From: Gnetum montanum
Taxonomy: Eukaryota; Streptophyta; Gnetopsida; Gnetales; Gnetaceae
NCBI GenBank assembly: GCA_015680685.1
Contig: MNCI01004661.1
Location: 1,399,441-1,463,440 of the forward strand
Direction: 5' to 3'
DNA: 64,000 nucleotides
Position numbers and translations under genes: made by a program. The notes below the pieces were generated by a model. It was given only the letters and a program-made list of their open reading frames with translations. It was not told where the DNA came from and searched no databases. Shown here in pieces: positions 35,815-47,559 of this stretch; within the stretch, counting starts at the first letter, position 1; each line of letters starts with the position of its first letter.

Positions 35815-36031
35815 ATTTTTTAGTGAAAATAACTCTTAAAGAAAAAATAATTTTGTAGTCTAAATAGTTCTTCAAAGTGCTTAAGGTCATTTTGGTATTT
35901 ACAACATTTATTTTCATACTAATCTTACAAATAGAATTATTCTATTCTTCAAAGTGCTCGAGGTCTTTTTGGTATTTACAACATTTATTTTCATACTAAT
36001 TTTACAAATATAATTATCCTACGATAGTTCC
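35815..36031 (+). repeat. Second copy of the 218-bp AT-rich extension
   Basis: Matches 27715-27932, including the internal 76-bp duplication. Similarity stops at GATAGTTCC on both sides. Confidence 0.85.
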
Positions 36032-37480
36032 TTTTTCAAAATTTATAAACCATTTATTAGCCTTTTGGTCATAATTTTATTTATCATCATCACCATTATA
36101 TCTTTGTTCCAATATCTGTTGATGATTTTACTATATTGAAAAATTCTTATGATAAAATTGCTGAAGCTTCTTTTTAGCTTATAGATCATGAGCTTTTTAT
36201 TTGATGTGATCTTAATGAACAATTTTATTTATCTAATGTTGTTACTATTGTACCTTGAAAAAGACATGGGAAAAACCAATTGAAGATGATCTAAACACAT
36301 TGCAAATAAACAAATATTTAGCTTTTCATACAAGAAAATGATGAAAAAAACTCATGTGGCTAATCCCATTTTGTTGAGACAAGATTATATTAATGATGAT
36401 GATGATGCTAATGTTGTGCCTACTTTTTTCATCTTCTTAGTCATGCAAAAGTTTAGATACTTCATCAACATCTTTTTCATCTATAGTTTAAGCTTCCTTT
36501 GATGCATTTAAGGGAGTTTTAGCCTTATTCAATAGCTCCTTGGTAGTCTTTTTTAGCCTTGATGCTATCAGTGATGTTCTATGTTAATTCCTATGTCACT
36601 CTCTACATTAGCATTATCAACTTCATTAGTTTTCATGATTTTCATTTAAGTGACATTGCTAATGATGCTCAACATCAATGTCCACATCACTACTTGTGTT
36701 ATCATTAATGTTACCCAATACTAATGACATTGATTATCATCTTCATCAACATATTTCAGTTCATGAAGCCTAAGATACTTCTTCAATCTCAAAATACCTA
36801 GCCTTAGTTTTTGTTTTGCATCTTTTAATAATCTAGAGATCCTTTATATTTAAATAGACCTATGTGACACTTTGCAATCTAGCATAGGTTTAATTATTAA
36901 TTTAAAGTTTTCAAACGCATTTTCATAAGATGTTTTTAATTTCAAAAATTAAAATAAGATTACATTATTGCTTTAATTAAGTAGATACAATCCTTTTATT
37001 AAAGTTTTGTATTCTTTGCTTCTTATTACTATTGATACTAAGTCATGGATCTTTTGTATCTTTAATTGTTGAATGTTAAAATATAATTACCATTTGATGC
37101 TTTTCTTCTACTAGTTATTATGCTTTCATAAATATTTAATTATGCATATTTTATTGTGTAGTATGCACATATGATTATATAATACTTTATTCATGGCCCA
37201 TTTTGGATCCTATCCCTACCTAAGCCATACTACATACAACTTTTTCTTATGAAATTAGAATTCTAAGTTTATTTTTAATTAAGACTAACTTTGCTAGTAA
37301 AGTTTGCAACTTTCCTTTGGTCTTATCATGAATTTGAAACATGTTTGACAAGTAAAATTATTATTGTGATTTACTTCTTTATCTCACTCTAGGACTAACT
37401 TGCAATGATTAATAATAAAGTAGAATAGTACAGGTTGGCAATATCTAGCTAGTGAATGAGATCCTCGATGTATAGATTCT
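36032..37480. other. Unassigned AT-rich stretch
   Basis: No retroelement domain recognised. A plus-strand stretch near 36100-36260 reads plausibly as decayed protein (for example ISVDDFTILKNSYDKIAEAS with later stops at Gln-type codons), but I cannot assign it. GATGATGAT microsatellite near 36394. Confidence 0.4.
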
Positions 37481-38480
37481 TTTACTAATTGCATCCACTA
37501 CATCTAGAACCGCTATTTTTGGAGCTTGAAAAAAGTTTTTACCTTAGCCTTAATTATTTTAATTTCTTTTTCATTAATTTCCTTTTGCAGGACTATAAGA
37601 TCTTTGTAATGATTCTTGATATTCTCGAACTGTTTGACCTCATTCTTCTAGATAATGATCTCCAATACTATTTATTGCCAAAGTATCCTAACTTATTTTA
37701 TGAACAAGTTTCAATTTTTTCATGCCAACTTGGATATTTCTAGATTTACCTTTGTTTTTTTTTCTTATTTGATTTGGTGAAGATGTATTTCTAATGTAAC
37801 CCTTTGTTGTCGCATCATCTTTAACCTTTTATTTTCCACAAGAAATTTTCAATTTGTTGTTTCCAAATCAATTATGATCTTTTTGAGGACATAAGACTTG
37901 GCCTAGACCTAGGATTCAACAAATGTGGTTCATTCTTTTTGCATGGATATCTCTTAAACAAAGTCGTGAACCTACTCCAATTATACCTTTTTAAATTATT
38001 CAAAATCTTCTAGAGTAATGCACCAAGTTGGAGCATTAACTTTTTCTTGCAACTTGATTAGATCTTACTTCGCTTAGAATGCTTCAACTTTATCTTTCTG
38101 TCTTAGTGCTTTAGCAAGCACTAATTTTTCCTTAGGGTTTAATACCTTAGATTAGAGGGCATGGACATCTTCAAGCATGTTTAATGTTTTAGGTAATCCC
38201 CTCCTTATGTTGACTAGTTTTTCTATGAATTATTCATACTTCATGGTGGTCATCTATCTATGAGTGCTAACTTGCTTTGTTACTAAAGCCCTCTTTCCCT
38301 TCCTATGAGCACTATGATGTCTTGTTGGATACTCAAGTTGGAAGTTGGTGTTAGAGGATTATTTGATAATCCATTCAAATATGTGACCATTATGCCATGA
38401 GTCTTTTCTTTTTCTTCATGTAGAAGAACAACCACAGTTGAGTCATTGCATTTCTCAAGAATCACTTACAATGATGCTAG
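37480..38480 (-). pseudogene. Decayed coiled-coil protein relic (minus strand)
   Basis: Reading downward from 38470: ILEKCNDSTVVVLLHEEKEK and IMVTYLNGL in one frame. After a shift comes a long charged, heptad-like run: LEDVHALQSK (with a stop at the Q), ALRQKDKVEAF, DLIKLQEKVNAPTWC, LEDFE and SYVLKKIIIDLETT. A frame change leads to QFENIKNHYKDLIVLQKEIN. Stops fall almost only where CAA/CAG/CGA are expected. Family unknown. It may be an accessory protein of a retroelement or a host gene relic. No start or end can be fixed. Confidence 0.45.
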
Positions 38481-38689
38481 GTTCCTAGAGATGACTAACC
38501 AATCCTCAAAATGATTCCATTGATATCTCTCAAATAGTACTCTCTCTTTCTGAGTAGGTATGAAGTTTCAAAGATGAAAATTAAATCATGGCCTAGTTTC
38601 AAAATAAGTACCATTATATGGAAAAGAGTGCTAAAACTTATAGTAAGAACTAGTAAACAAGTCTACTAGGGAAACTAAAGAGCTCAAAA

Positions 38690-39455
38690 AGATCCATTTG
38701 ATCAAGCAAGCAACTTGGGATGTTGAGGTACATATATTTCATAAATTCATAGCTTTGCTAAATGAATAAGCAATGGGAGAGAGGCATGATGTGAAGGAAA
38801 AATTTAATACCTTGCATACCCAGCTCTAGCAAATAAGTACAAGTAAACCAATCCTATAGGAAAAGATGGACCTACAGGAACACATGTACATCCTCTATTA
38901 TGAAGAAATTATTATAGTCCTAGAGAGGATACTCAAGGAAGTAGAAGAAGACATGCAAGGAGAGCAAAGAAGGTATTTATATGGACTCTAAGCTTCTATA
39001 GGTTGACCACACACTAAGTTAGAAGAGAAACTTCATTGATTGATGGTTGAGTTGTTTGTTTCCCTATGCAAGCTCTCATAGACAAGGAGAAATCTTGAAC
39101 AATTCTAAGTAAATATTGGGAAATAAAGACAAGCTCTTCTACAAGAGCAAGAATTGGTGCATGAATAGAATTAGTAGCTTCGAACTAGGATGACAAACAT
39201 TGAGATGCAATTGTAGAGATTCTACATGTCTACATCAAGCTCTTCCAATTTCTTTTCTTATTAAACAGACATATCAAGGGGCTTCTATTCTCAACCACCA
39301 TCCCCCCTGACACTTCTTAATGAGGTGGCTTATGCTGTAATATATCCATGGCCTATTATTTTGTATAATTATATTCCTCCACATTGATCATGTCATGTGT
39401 CTAGTCCTAGTCTTGTGTCTTGGGTATTAAAGCTATGGAACTAGCTTTGCATAGT
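38690..39455 (+). pseudogene. Decayed coiled-coil protein relic (plus strand)
   Basis: In one frame: ELKKIHLIKQATWDVEVHIF, DVKEKFNTLHTQ, EKMDLQEHMYILYYEEII, VLERILKEVEEDMQGEQRR, KLEEKLH, ALLQEQELVHE and RTRMTNIEMQL. A Ser/Pro-rich end follows and stops just before the purine tract ahead of the LTR at 39466. The regular charge pattern and stops at former Gln codons argue for old coding sequence. Its place between pol-like material and the LTR would suit an accessory (env-position) protein, but identity is unknown. Confidence 0.45.
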
Positions 39456-39465
39456 CATGGAGGAA

Positions 39466-40658
39466 TGATGAGTCATCAGGTAGAATTTTTGAAAAGTCTA
39501 TTGTAAGTCTTGTACTTGGGAAGAATTTCACGCCTTATGTTTATAGTTCTAGTGCATACAGTTGAGGTTTCTACCTCCTAGGTTTACATCCTTACCTTCC
39601 ATATTACACTTCTAGGTTTTATGCATGTTTTGGATTTCGTAGGATGTTTTCAACTTAGTTTGGGCATCCTAGGATCTTATTGAGATGTTTCCTAGTATTC
39701 TAGCTTTCATCTGAAATTGGTGGATGAAGTTTGATGGACAGGGGATGTGTTGACTACCTTGCATTATTGTAGAATTATTGATGCATCTCCATGTCACGCT
39801 AGCTTAGTATCTTCATTCATGGTGTGATTTTAAATGGCCTAGGCTGCTAGTGAACCTTTTTCATTGTTCCGCAAAAACTATAAATACTTAGGATAAGCTC
39901 TCACATAAAAGAATTTATTCTTAGATATTTCATTTGGCTTTTGATGTCCAATTTGTGTGAAAAGCCCTTCCTCCCTTCAATAAGTTAATTTCTTTCTTTG
40001 TTTATGTGTATATTTTGACTCATTACTTTCATAAGTGCAACTAGATTTTGTCAAAGTGCTACCTTGCTTATGTAGGCTAGATTCATCTAATTGATGCAAA
40101 GTCCATTATTCACATAGTAAATAAAGCTCATAATTTTTCTTTATTTTAACATTGATACCTTAAATATTAAAGCTATAGAAATATTTATTTAATTTTCATT
40201 TCATTGAGCTACAACAATTCATTCTTATTCAAGGAGATCATAATTGTATGATATGGTGTTGGGCCATTGAGGTTATAACTAAGAGCCATTTATTATTTTT
40301 CATGTGTGGGATTGCACCTATTCCATAAGGAATTAGGACATGAGCAGTGTGTCTATCCTCATAAGAAGTTGTGATGTCTGAATGTTTATTATTGATTTAT
40401 ATTATTTTCATTATATTCATAAAATCCATAAAAATTATAAAATGTAAATTTATAAGTATTCTCTCTATTCTTCACTGTGGTAACATGGGTTCTCCATTGT
40501 AAGATATGTATTAAAATCTCTTTTATATTTGCTTAATGTAATGATATACACAAGTGTTCTTGGTAATTCACTCAACATTGTCTTTAACGCTTACGACAAG
40601 ATCACATTGCATTCTATATGATAAATCACATTGGTAATAATCAATGGGATACTTATCA
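39466..40658 (+). repeat. LTR of subfamily L3 (1193 bp), purine tract on one side and primer site on the other
   Basis: Begins TGATGAGTCATC, ends CTTATCA. TATAAATA at 39879-39886. TCATGGAGGAA precedes it (39454-39465) and a primer site follows (40659). An inverted, truncated relative lies at 63547-64000. Confidence 0.8.
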
Positions 40659-40679
40659 TTGGTACTATTGTCAAGGAGG
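40659..40679 (+). other. Element E primer binding site, tRNA-Asp type
   Basis: TTGGTACTATTGTCAAGGAG immediately after the L3 LTR; it resembles the tRNA-Asp complement TGGCGCCGTTGCCGGGG with several transitions. Confidence 0.65.
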
Positions 40680-40776
40680 ACATTGGTGAATTACCTAGGA
40701 ATACTTGTACATTTTTTATCTTAACATTTATTCAAACCAAATGTGTGTTTCTTAGTGTTGTGTGCATATTTTGAAA

Positions 40777-42800
40777 ATGAACAAGATGGCAAATAATGCT
40801 AGAAGCTCACCAAAGACCTTAGGGAATGCAAAAAAATGAAAAAGTGCTTCCATCACATTTGTACATTTATAGGATGTGATCCTTCCATTGGTTGCTTTAT
40901 TTTATCATTAAGGTAAGCAAGGGAGGTGTTGTAATGCTTATGGATGGTTCTCTAAGGGACTAGCTAAGGCTACATCACATGATCTTAAAGAGGCCTTGAT
41001 TAACATGGGGCTAGAGTATGATCATACATTCTATGTAGCTCGTGAATCAATGTATGATGAATATGAATCATGGTACATGTAAGAGCTCCAAGATTAAATG
41101 GTAAAAGAGGAGACCCATTGTAGTTTTGCTTCTAATCATTTAGATGGAGAGTAGAAGGATAAAGCAAATAAGAAACAAAAAGGATCACCCCACCATGAAG
41201 GTCCATGATTAGGTATTCCCACCAGAAGTGTAGCCAAAGCATAAGATGAGGATCTACTTCCTAAGTTCTAGCACTTACATTTGTCAAGACCTTTCGGTGA
41301 TGATGATGCCCCTTTGTTTGACTAGGATGATTATCATGAACTTACTAAAGCTATACACATTTCACAAAAGCATGTTTATGATAGTCACATGAAATATATC
41401 AACATGAAAAATGTTCCAACATATAAAGGATATACCAATGATGATCCCCAACTTCACATGCAAATATTTGACAATGCTTACTACTTGCAAGGGATCGTAA
41501 GTGATTGGTAGAAGTTTTAGTTGTTTCCTTACATCTTCATTGAACACATAGACATTTAGTACAAGTCCTTGCCTCCTAAATCAATTCAAACATGCACACA
41601 CATGATCAAAATCTTCTACAGCAAGTTTCAGACCTATGCTCGCATTTCAAACATCCTAAAAATGATGGCTAGATGGAGAAAAGTAGTCAGTGAACCTCTA
41701 GATGTTGCCCTATAGAGGTATATGAAAACTGCTCATCATTGTCTAAGTCATGGCTTTAGCCAAAGAGAGTATTTGATACACATCATGGAAGGCCTAAGGT
41801 AGGAAATAAAGAAGCACATGATGGGCCAAGTACACACAAAGTCTATGACCCAAATCAAAGTACTCTTGGATATCATTGCAAGCATGAAGGGTAAATGGTG
41901 AAAGTAATAATTTGCTAAGGAGTACAATCATGATCCTATACATAAAGGGAAGGCTAAAAATATTAAAGGTATAGCTGAACCTCCTACTATAGTCAAGGTC
42001 TTGACACAAGATCAACTCAAAACCAAGAAGGCCTTGATAGCCTTGGCTCACGAGGTGGACCAAGTATGGAAAATGATGGATGATAAGATGACTGCTACCA
42101 TTAAGGACATTGAGTGTAAAGTGGTTGAAGCTATGACCAAAGCTATTACACCACATGAAAGCAAAAAGAAGTATGAAGGAAATGGCAAAGACAAGTTCTC
42201 ATATTCTAAGAGCATTAAAGAAGATCTAGATGAGGCTTCATCATTCTCTAGTGATGAGTTTCCCTACAAATAAAGTGCATACCTTCATGAATCACAATGC
42301 TACATAGTCATGATCCACATGATTGGTGAAATGAGATGATTTTTGATGCCTTTAAATCCTAAACTCATCCAAAGGTAAATAAGGACCTTGTACCTTGGTT
42401 GAGCATACTATCCCAAAGATGCATATCTAGAAACCATATAGGAGTATCAATAGTGGTAAGTTCCAAATTATTGGGGTTCTACTCCATGGAATATTCCTAC
42501 CCTAATGCAAAAAATATGAATGTTCTTGCTAATTTCTACTTTCAAGGTGCATAGGCAAGTGCTTACTAACATCCATCAATGACATCTCAAGAATATTTGT
42601 TTGCCCTAGGTAATTCTCTAATCAAGCTTCTCAGTAGTAGCAACAACTTCTACTTATTTGTCCCATGCAAGATGGGATGCCTAGTCAACCATAGCTATGG
42701 CAAACCAAATCTTATTATATTACCTAGTACACTAATTTTGCTTCCATGTATGTAACTAGGAAATATTACCAATGTCTTGTTAATTTAGTTGTGGAGGGGG
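40777..42800 (+). pseudogene. gag: Element E gag remnant
   Basis: From ATG 40777: a divergent N-terminus (FYVARESMYDEYESWYM). The capsid-like region near 41390-41830 reads YINMKNVPTYKGYTNDDPQL, comparable to NNIPRFEGEYNADPQ in D. KTAHHCLSHGFSQREYLIHI follows and an open 90-residue piece at 42001-42273 matches the charged region before the knuckle in A. The knuckle is barely recognisable (YLHESQCYIVMIH). Many stops. The most divergent gag of the set. Confidence 0.7.
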
Positions 42801-42820
42801 TGGGGGGTGGGGTTGGGGGA
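42796..42820 (+). other. G-rich tract with four G-runs (G-quadruplex-capable)
   Basis: GGGGGTGGGGGGTGGGGTTGGGGG in otherwise AT-rich sequence, within the decayed tail of gag in element E. Four or more runs of at least four G with 1-2-base loops meet the usual quadruplex pattern. Confidence 0.8.
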
Positions 42821-43029
42821 GTTCAAGGTTCTATGGCAAAAAATTATACTATAAGAACATGAGCATCATGTGACTTGGTTCATCTCATCCTCTTCTTCTT
42901 ATGGGAAGGATATTTATACATGCCAAATAGAAGCTCACATTCAAGAGGTCTTGGTGATGTTCCGTCAATGCCATCAAAGCATAACATTCATTTCAAGGAT
43001 AATTTTTACAACCACATCTAGTAGATACA

Positions 43030-43720
43030 ATAATGATGGTACTTGATGATGATCTTATTACCATATCCATGTCAAAGGTGGCTACACATGTGGTCAAAGA
43101 AGGAAAATTACTTAAAAATTGATTAGATCTTGGTAGTCTCATGGTGGAGATTCAAATTGGCAAAAAAAAAAAAAAGATCATTTCTTAGGTTTTTGCGACT
43201 CTTGTTTAGAAGTCAATATCATCTTATTACCAAAAAACCTTAATTGGAGACTTACTCCTCTCAAGAGTACTAACATTTAGTTAGAGCTCATAGACTAATC
43301 CTACACATATCTTATTGAACAAGTGATGTGATGATAATAGTGGTAGGCTTGTTATACCTTGCAAATTTCTTAGTGATTAAGTTAACAAATAAGATGAGAG
43401 ATAACTTTCCTATTGTCATGAGAAGGACTTAGCTTAGCACTATTGATGCCAAGTTAGTCTTCCAAGACCTTCACATTGAAATCAGTAAAAAAGATGAGAT
43501 TTGAAAAATCCTTTATAAGAAAATACCTTGTGATCCTTCTTGGTCATGTAGCACCATGTGGATGTGCCATTCAAACAAGCTAGATGAAACACTTCACATT
43601 AATGGGCAATACCTAGAGTACCATATTAGATATCTTTCATCTTTGAGTATGTCTAACACTTAATTTTACACTTAGAGGTCTACTAGGTGATAGACATGGA
43701 TCAATCGTGGGGAAGGAATC
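43030..43720 (+). pseudogene. Element E protease remnant
   Basis: LDLGSLMVEIQIGK with a poly-A run, then FLVIKLTNKMRDNFPIVMRR, STIDAKLVFQDLHIEIS and KIPCD: the same block order as the protease-linker of A-D, strongly decayed. No RT, RNase H or integrase follows before the next LTR, so pol is missing here too. Confidence 0.65.
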
Positions 43721-43929
43721 TTCCACGTTATGTCAAAATGTTTCCTTTTTTTTCTCTATTTCCAATTATATGTTTAATAAAGTTGATGTATTTAATTAGA
43801 ATTTTTTGGACTTTTTGAACACAATGGATAATTATCTATAATATTTTTTTTCTTTTGGTGTGTTTGTGTATGTGTGGGAAAACCAATCAATGTACTTTAT
43901 GAATGCTCACCTAATAAGCTAATGGTGAA
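43721..43929. other. AT-rich spacer before the L2 LTR
   Basis: Poly-T runs and no coding signal. Probably the join between E and the LTR of C. Confidence 0.5.
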
Positions 43930-44875
43930 TGGATGAGTTATAGATGTAATGATGATGTGAGAGTACCAAAAATGTCTAAAGTGAAGTCTTAAACAATGTT
44001 GATAAAGTCAAATTTTCATCTATTGCAATATCAAATCTATGATGTTGTAGTAATGATGTTGTAACACAAGCTACATCATTGTTGATAGGATCTTTCAGGA
44101 TGTTTGCAACCCTATAAATACTAATATTTGGGTGCACAATAAACAATTTTTCCATTCCATCCTTAGCAAAACTCTTGTAGATTGTTTTTGTAGTTAGCAA
44201 TAGAGTGCATGCCCATAGTGTGATGTTTAGCAATTGTGCGAAATCTTTATTCGAGTGAAATGTACTTGAGCATAATTCATGATTAGAAATAAAGATAAAT
44301 ATTGCTTCTCATCATGTAGCATCCATTTAGTTTATTGTTTTACTTTGATTAATTTTTAAGTTTATTTAGTTAACTCTTTACATTTTCAAAGTACTTTACT
44401 TTCTTTGTTCATTAGTAAAGCATAATGAGTACAACTAGTTTCAAGTGCTTAAGTGTAATTGTTTGGTAATCCCAATAGTGTTATTTCTTGGTTTACCTAG
44501 TAGTGTAATGCTTAGTAACCTAGTAATAGTTACATGAGCCCAACACGTGTACAGTAAATCAAGAGCGAATGCTCATTGCTATAGACTAGAATAGATTTAC
44601 ATTCTTGTCATTACTTAGAATCATCATTTAAGTTCATTTCTATTATGTTTACACTTAGGAGTAAAATGAGCTGTACAAAATCACTTAACATACACCTCAC
44701 TACAAGTTAAACCATACACATAGACTTCATTAACTCAAAGTAAGAAGACAACAATTGGGAACTCAATATTAATTACCACCATAATAACATTTTCCATCCA
44801 TAGATTATGATATGGTCACTTATGAACATTTGTGACATGTATGGTAAAGTGTTGAAATTGCTCCATCGCTCATCA
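43930..44875 (+). repeat. Element C 5' LTR, subfamily L2 (left end approximate)
   Basis: Ends CGCTCATCA directly before a primer site. TATAAATA at 44113-44120. Similar to the partial LTR at 19047-19948. The left end could not be fixed. Confidence 0.75.
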
Positions 44876-44893
44876 TTGGCGTTGTTGTTGGGG
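44876..44893 (+). other. Element C primer binding site, tRNA-Asp
   Basis: T + TGGCGTTGTTGTTGGGG: identical to the tRNA-Asp complement TGGCGCCGTTGCCGGGG except for four C-to-T changes. The clearest primer site in the window. Confidence 0.9.
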
Positions 44894-45017
44894 ATGTGTC
44901 AATGTGTGCTAAGTAATTGGTCTTACAAGGTTCATTGTATTAAGAATCATAAAGTCAATATTCATAACCTTAAATAATTATAATAATACATACTTAACTA
45001 AGTGTCACACTTATAAC

Positions 45018-46990
45018 ATGGCTTCAACTAAGGAAAAAACTATCACTTTTCAAAGAGATACATAGGAGCAATGACAAAATCAATGACAAAGAAGACTAGA
45101 GTATGCCTATGTAAGCAAGAATCTCATATGCTCACAATGATCCTTACTACCTTTATTTCACATTCATCTTCCACCAAGATGGGCAAATGAGATGGAGAGA
45201 CCTACATGAAAACATTGTTTTGCCTCTAGAGCATTCAACACCCATCATGCTTCAAATAGCCTTTAAGGGCAATGAATCTAAATCATGCACAAGAAAGGTA
45301 CCATGTGACCAAACACATGACAAGACCATATTAACCCAAAAAAGAACAAGTGCAAAGAGACACTACTATGCAAACCAAACATGAGCATAACAAGTGAAAG
45401 ACAGTTAACTCTCCTGTTATCCTAGAAGAACTTAATGGCGATGCATTTGTAGTAGAGAAACTCCACTATGATCATGAAGTTCAAATACATATTATTCATC
45501 TAGAAGAACTTGTCAAAGTGCAACTACATTTAGCCTTAATAAAGACACCTAGAAGAGAAGCAAAGGAATTTAAGTACAAGTAGGACTCAAGGCCAAGAGT
45601 TTCTATTGGATCACAAAGGGACAAATACCAAGGTCATAGAAGGAGAACTAGTTGGCATCATTCTCCCACTACTTCATCTTCAACCTCATGATTGTTGGTG
45701 GACTTTGACCAAAGCGAACAAAAGTATAGATACCATGATAGGGAGAGATGTTGGGTTCATGATAAACATGACTATCACTTAAGACACCTCAATGAAAAAG
45801 ACGAAGAGCATGAATCACAAAGGAATAGGGATTGACAAGAAGAAAGAAAGAGATATGAGTATTAAAGGGGGCATTACTATAATCAAGAATATGAATCCTA
45901 CAATCCTAAAGAATCCCTATTGACTACTTGGAGCATGATCAACATAAGGGAAGCTATATATATCTTGACTAGGTACATGAGAGATAGTTGCATTAGCAAC
46001 TAGATATAAAAAATATTCCCAAGTTTGAAGGTGGGTATAATGTAGATCCACAACATCACCTTCAAGCATTTCACGATGCTTGTGCCCTATAGAATATAGA
46101 GAGTAACTAGTAGAAACTTAAGTTATTCTCTCAAACACTTATCAAGGATATAGAAAGCTGGAATAGATCATTAGAACCTGAATCAATTAGAAGGTAGAGT
46201 ACCATGCTTGAAATTTTCAATGACAAATACCAAACCTACTCCTAAGTGTCCAATCTCAGGAGCAAATCCAAGGCTAGAAGCAAGGGATACATAAATCCCT
46301 TGATGTTGTAATGGATAGATACTATTCACTTCTACATAAGTGCCCAAGCCACAAATTTTCTCAAAGGGAGCAACTTAGACATATTGTCGATGGGCTAAGG
46401 AATAAAACCAGGGAATCCCTTGGGGTTTATGCCTAAGTCAGACTATCTGAAATGACTATCCATCAAATTCAGAGACTAATTGACCAAGTTGCAAAGGAAG
46501 AAGGTGAATTGAAAAAGAGAGAATTAGTTGCAGAGTATAATAAAGATCCATCCATCCAAAAAAGAAATGTATGAGTATGCAATAAGCAAGAGGAAGAAAT
46601 CTTGAAGGAGGTAATATAGAAAAATATTCAACCATTCAAAAGTTGGTTAATGGCAAAGCCACCAAGGTTGAAAAGATGTGGGATTTAGTGGATGAGAAAT
46701 TCACTACTACTTTGAAAATTGTAAAAGAAAGAACTGAATAAGCCTTTAGTAAGGGTAAGGAGAAAAAGAAGAAAAAAGACTACAAATGAAAAGGAAAAGT
46801 TGCTTCAATGGTAGAATGTTTTGATACAAGCTTAGATGATGAAGAAGGGTGTACAATGTGCTAGTATGAACATGCTAAGGGGTGTTATCCTATAATGATA
46901 CATTTGCAAGAAATAGGGGCATATGCACTTAATCCAAGATTCATCAAGAAGAAAATGCCAAAATAGTTATCTTACCCTCAAGGCAATTAC
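45018..46990 (+). pseudogene. gag: Element C gag remnant
   Basis: ATG at 45018 (MASTKEKTITFQRDT, then a stop). The N-terminal block GQMRWRDLHENIVLP lies near 45180. A capsid-like region with many stops (IPKFEGGYNVDPQHHLQAF near 46013) is followed by LRNKTRESLGVYA. The compact knuckle near 46845-46890 reads CTMC, a stop, then YEHAKGC, and is followed by IHLQEIGAYALNP. The same order as in D and A. Confidence 0.8.
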
Positions 46991-47559
46991 CAATAGACCT
47001 TTCAACCAACCTACTACCCTAGTGGAGCTTACCCATGGCCACAAGAGCAATATCATCAATAGTGATAGCAACCACAATCATGGGCAATGCCACCACTAAG
47101 ATAGAAATACCCATATTTGCAACCAAACCCTTATGGATACTATGTTCAATGCCTGATATCTTTGGAAAATGCAGTAGTTCAAACTTCTTAGGACTATCCA
47201 CCAGAATACTATAGACCAACACCTCCAAGGATGGATTCTAATCCCTACGTGCATCAACAAGTGGCTAGTTCATTGAGTAAACCTTCTAACTATCTACCAA
47301 TTTTGCCACCACCTATAATGTAAGGAGAATTAAAATCATAGCCCTAGCAAAAGAATGCAACTAGGGTAGTCAACATGCAAGGGGAAGTAATCATGCATGA
47401 ACCACAATCTAGGAAATGATTATTCTTTCAAATGAGCCTAGAAAAGGTTTGAAGGATAGGAAGCACATCTATTTCCACTTCATCCACATCCACTCCTCCA
47501 AAAAATAATAAGCTTCCATCATCGTCTAATGCAAATTTGACAACTATCATGCTAACTAC

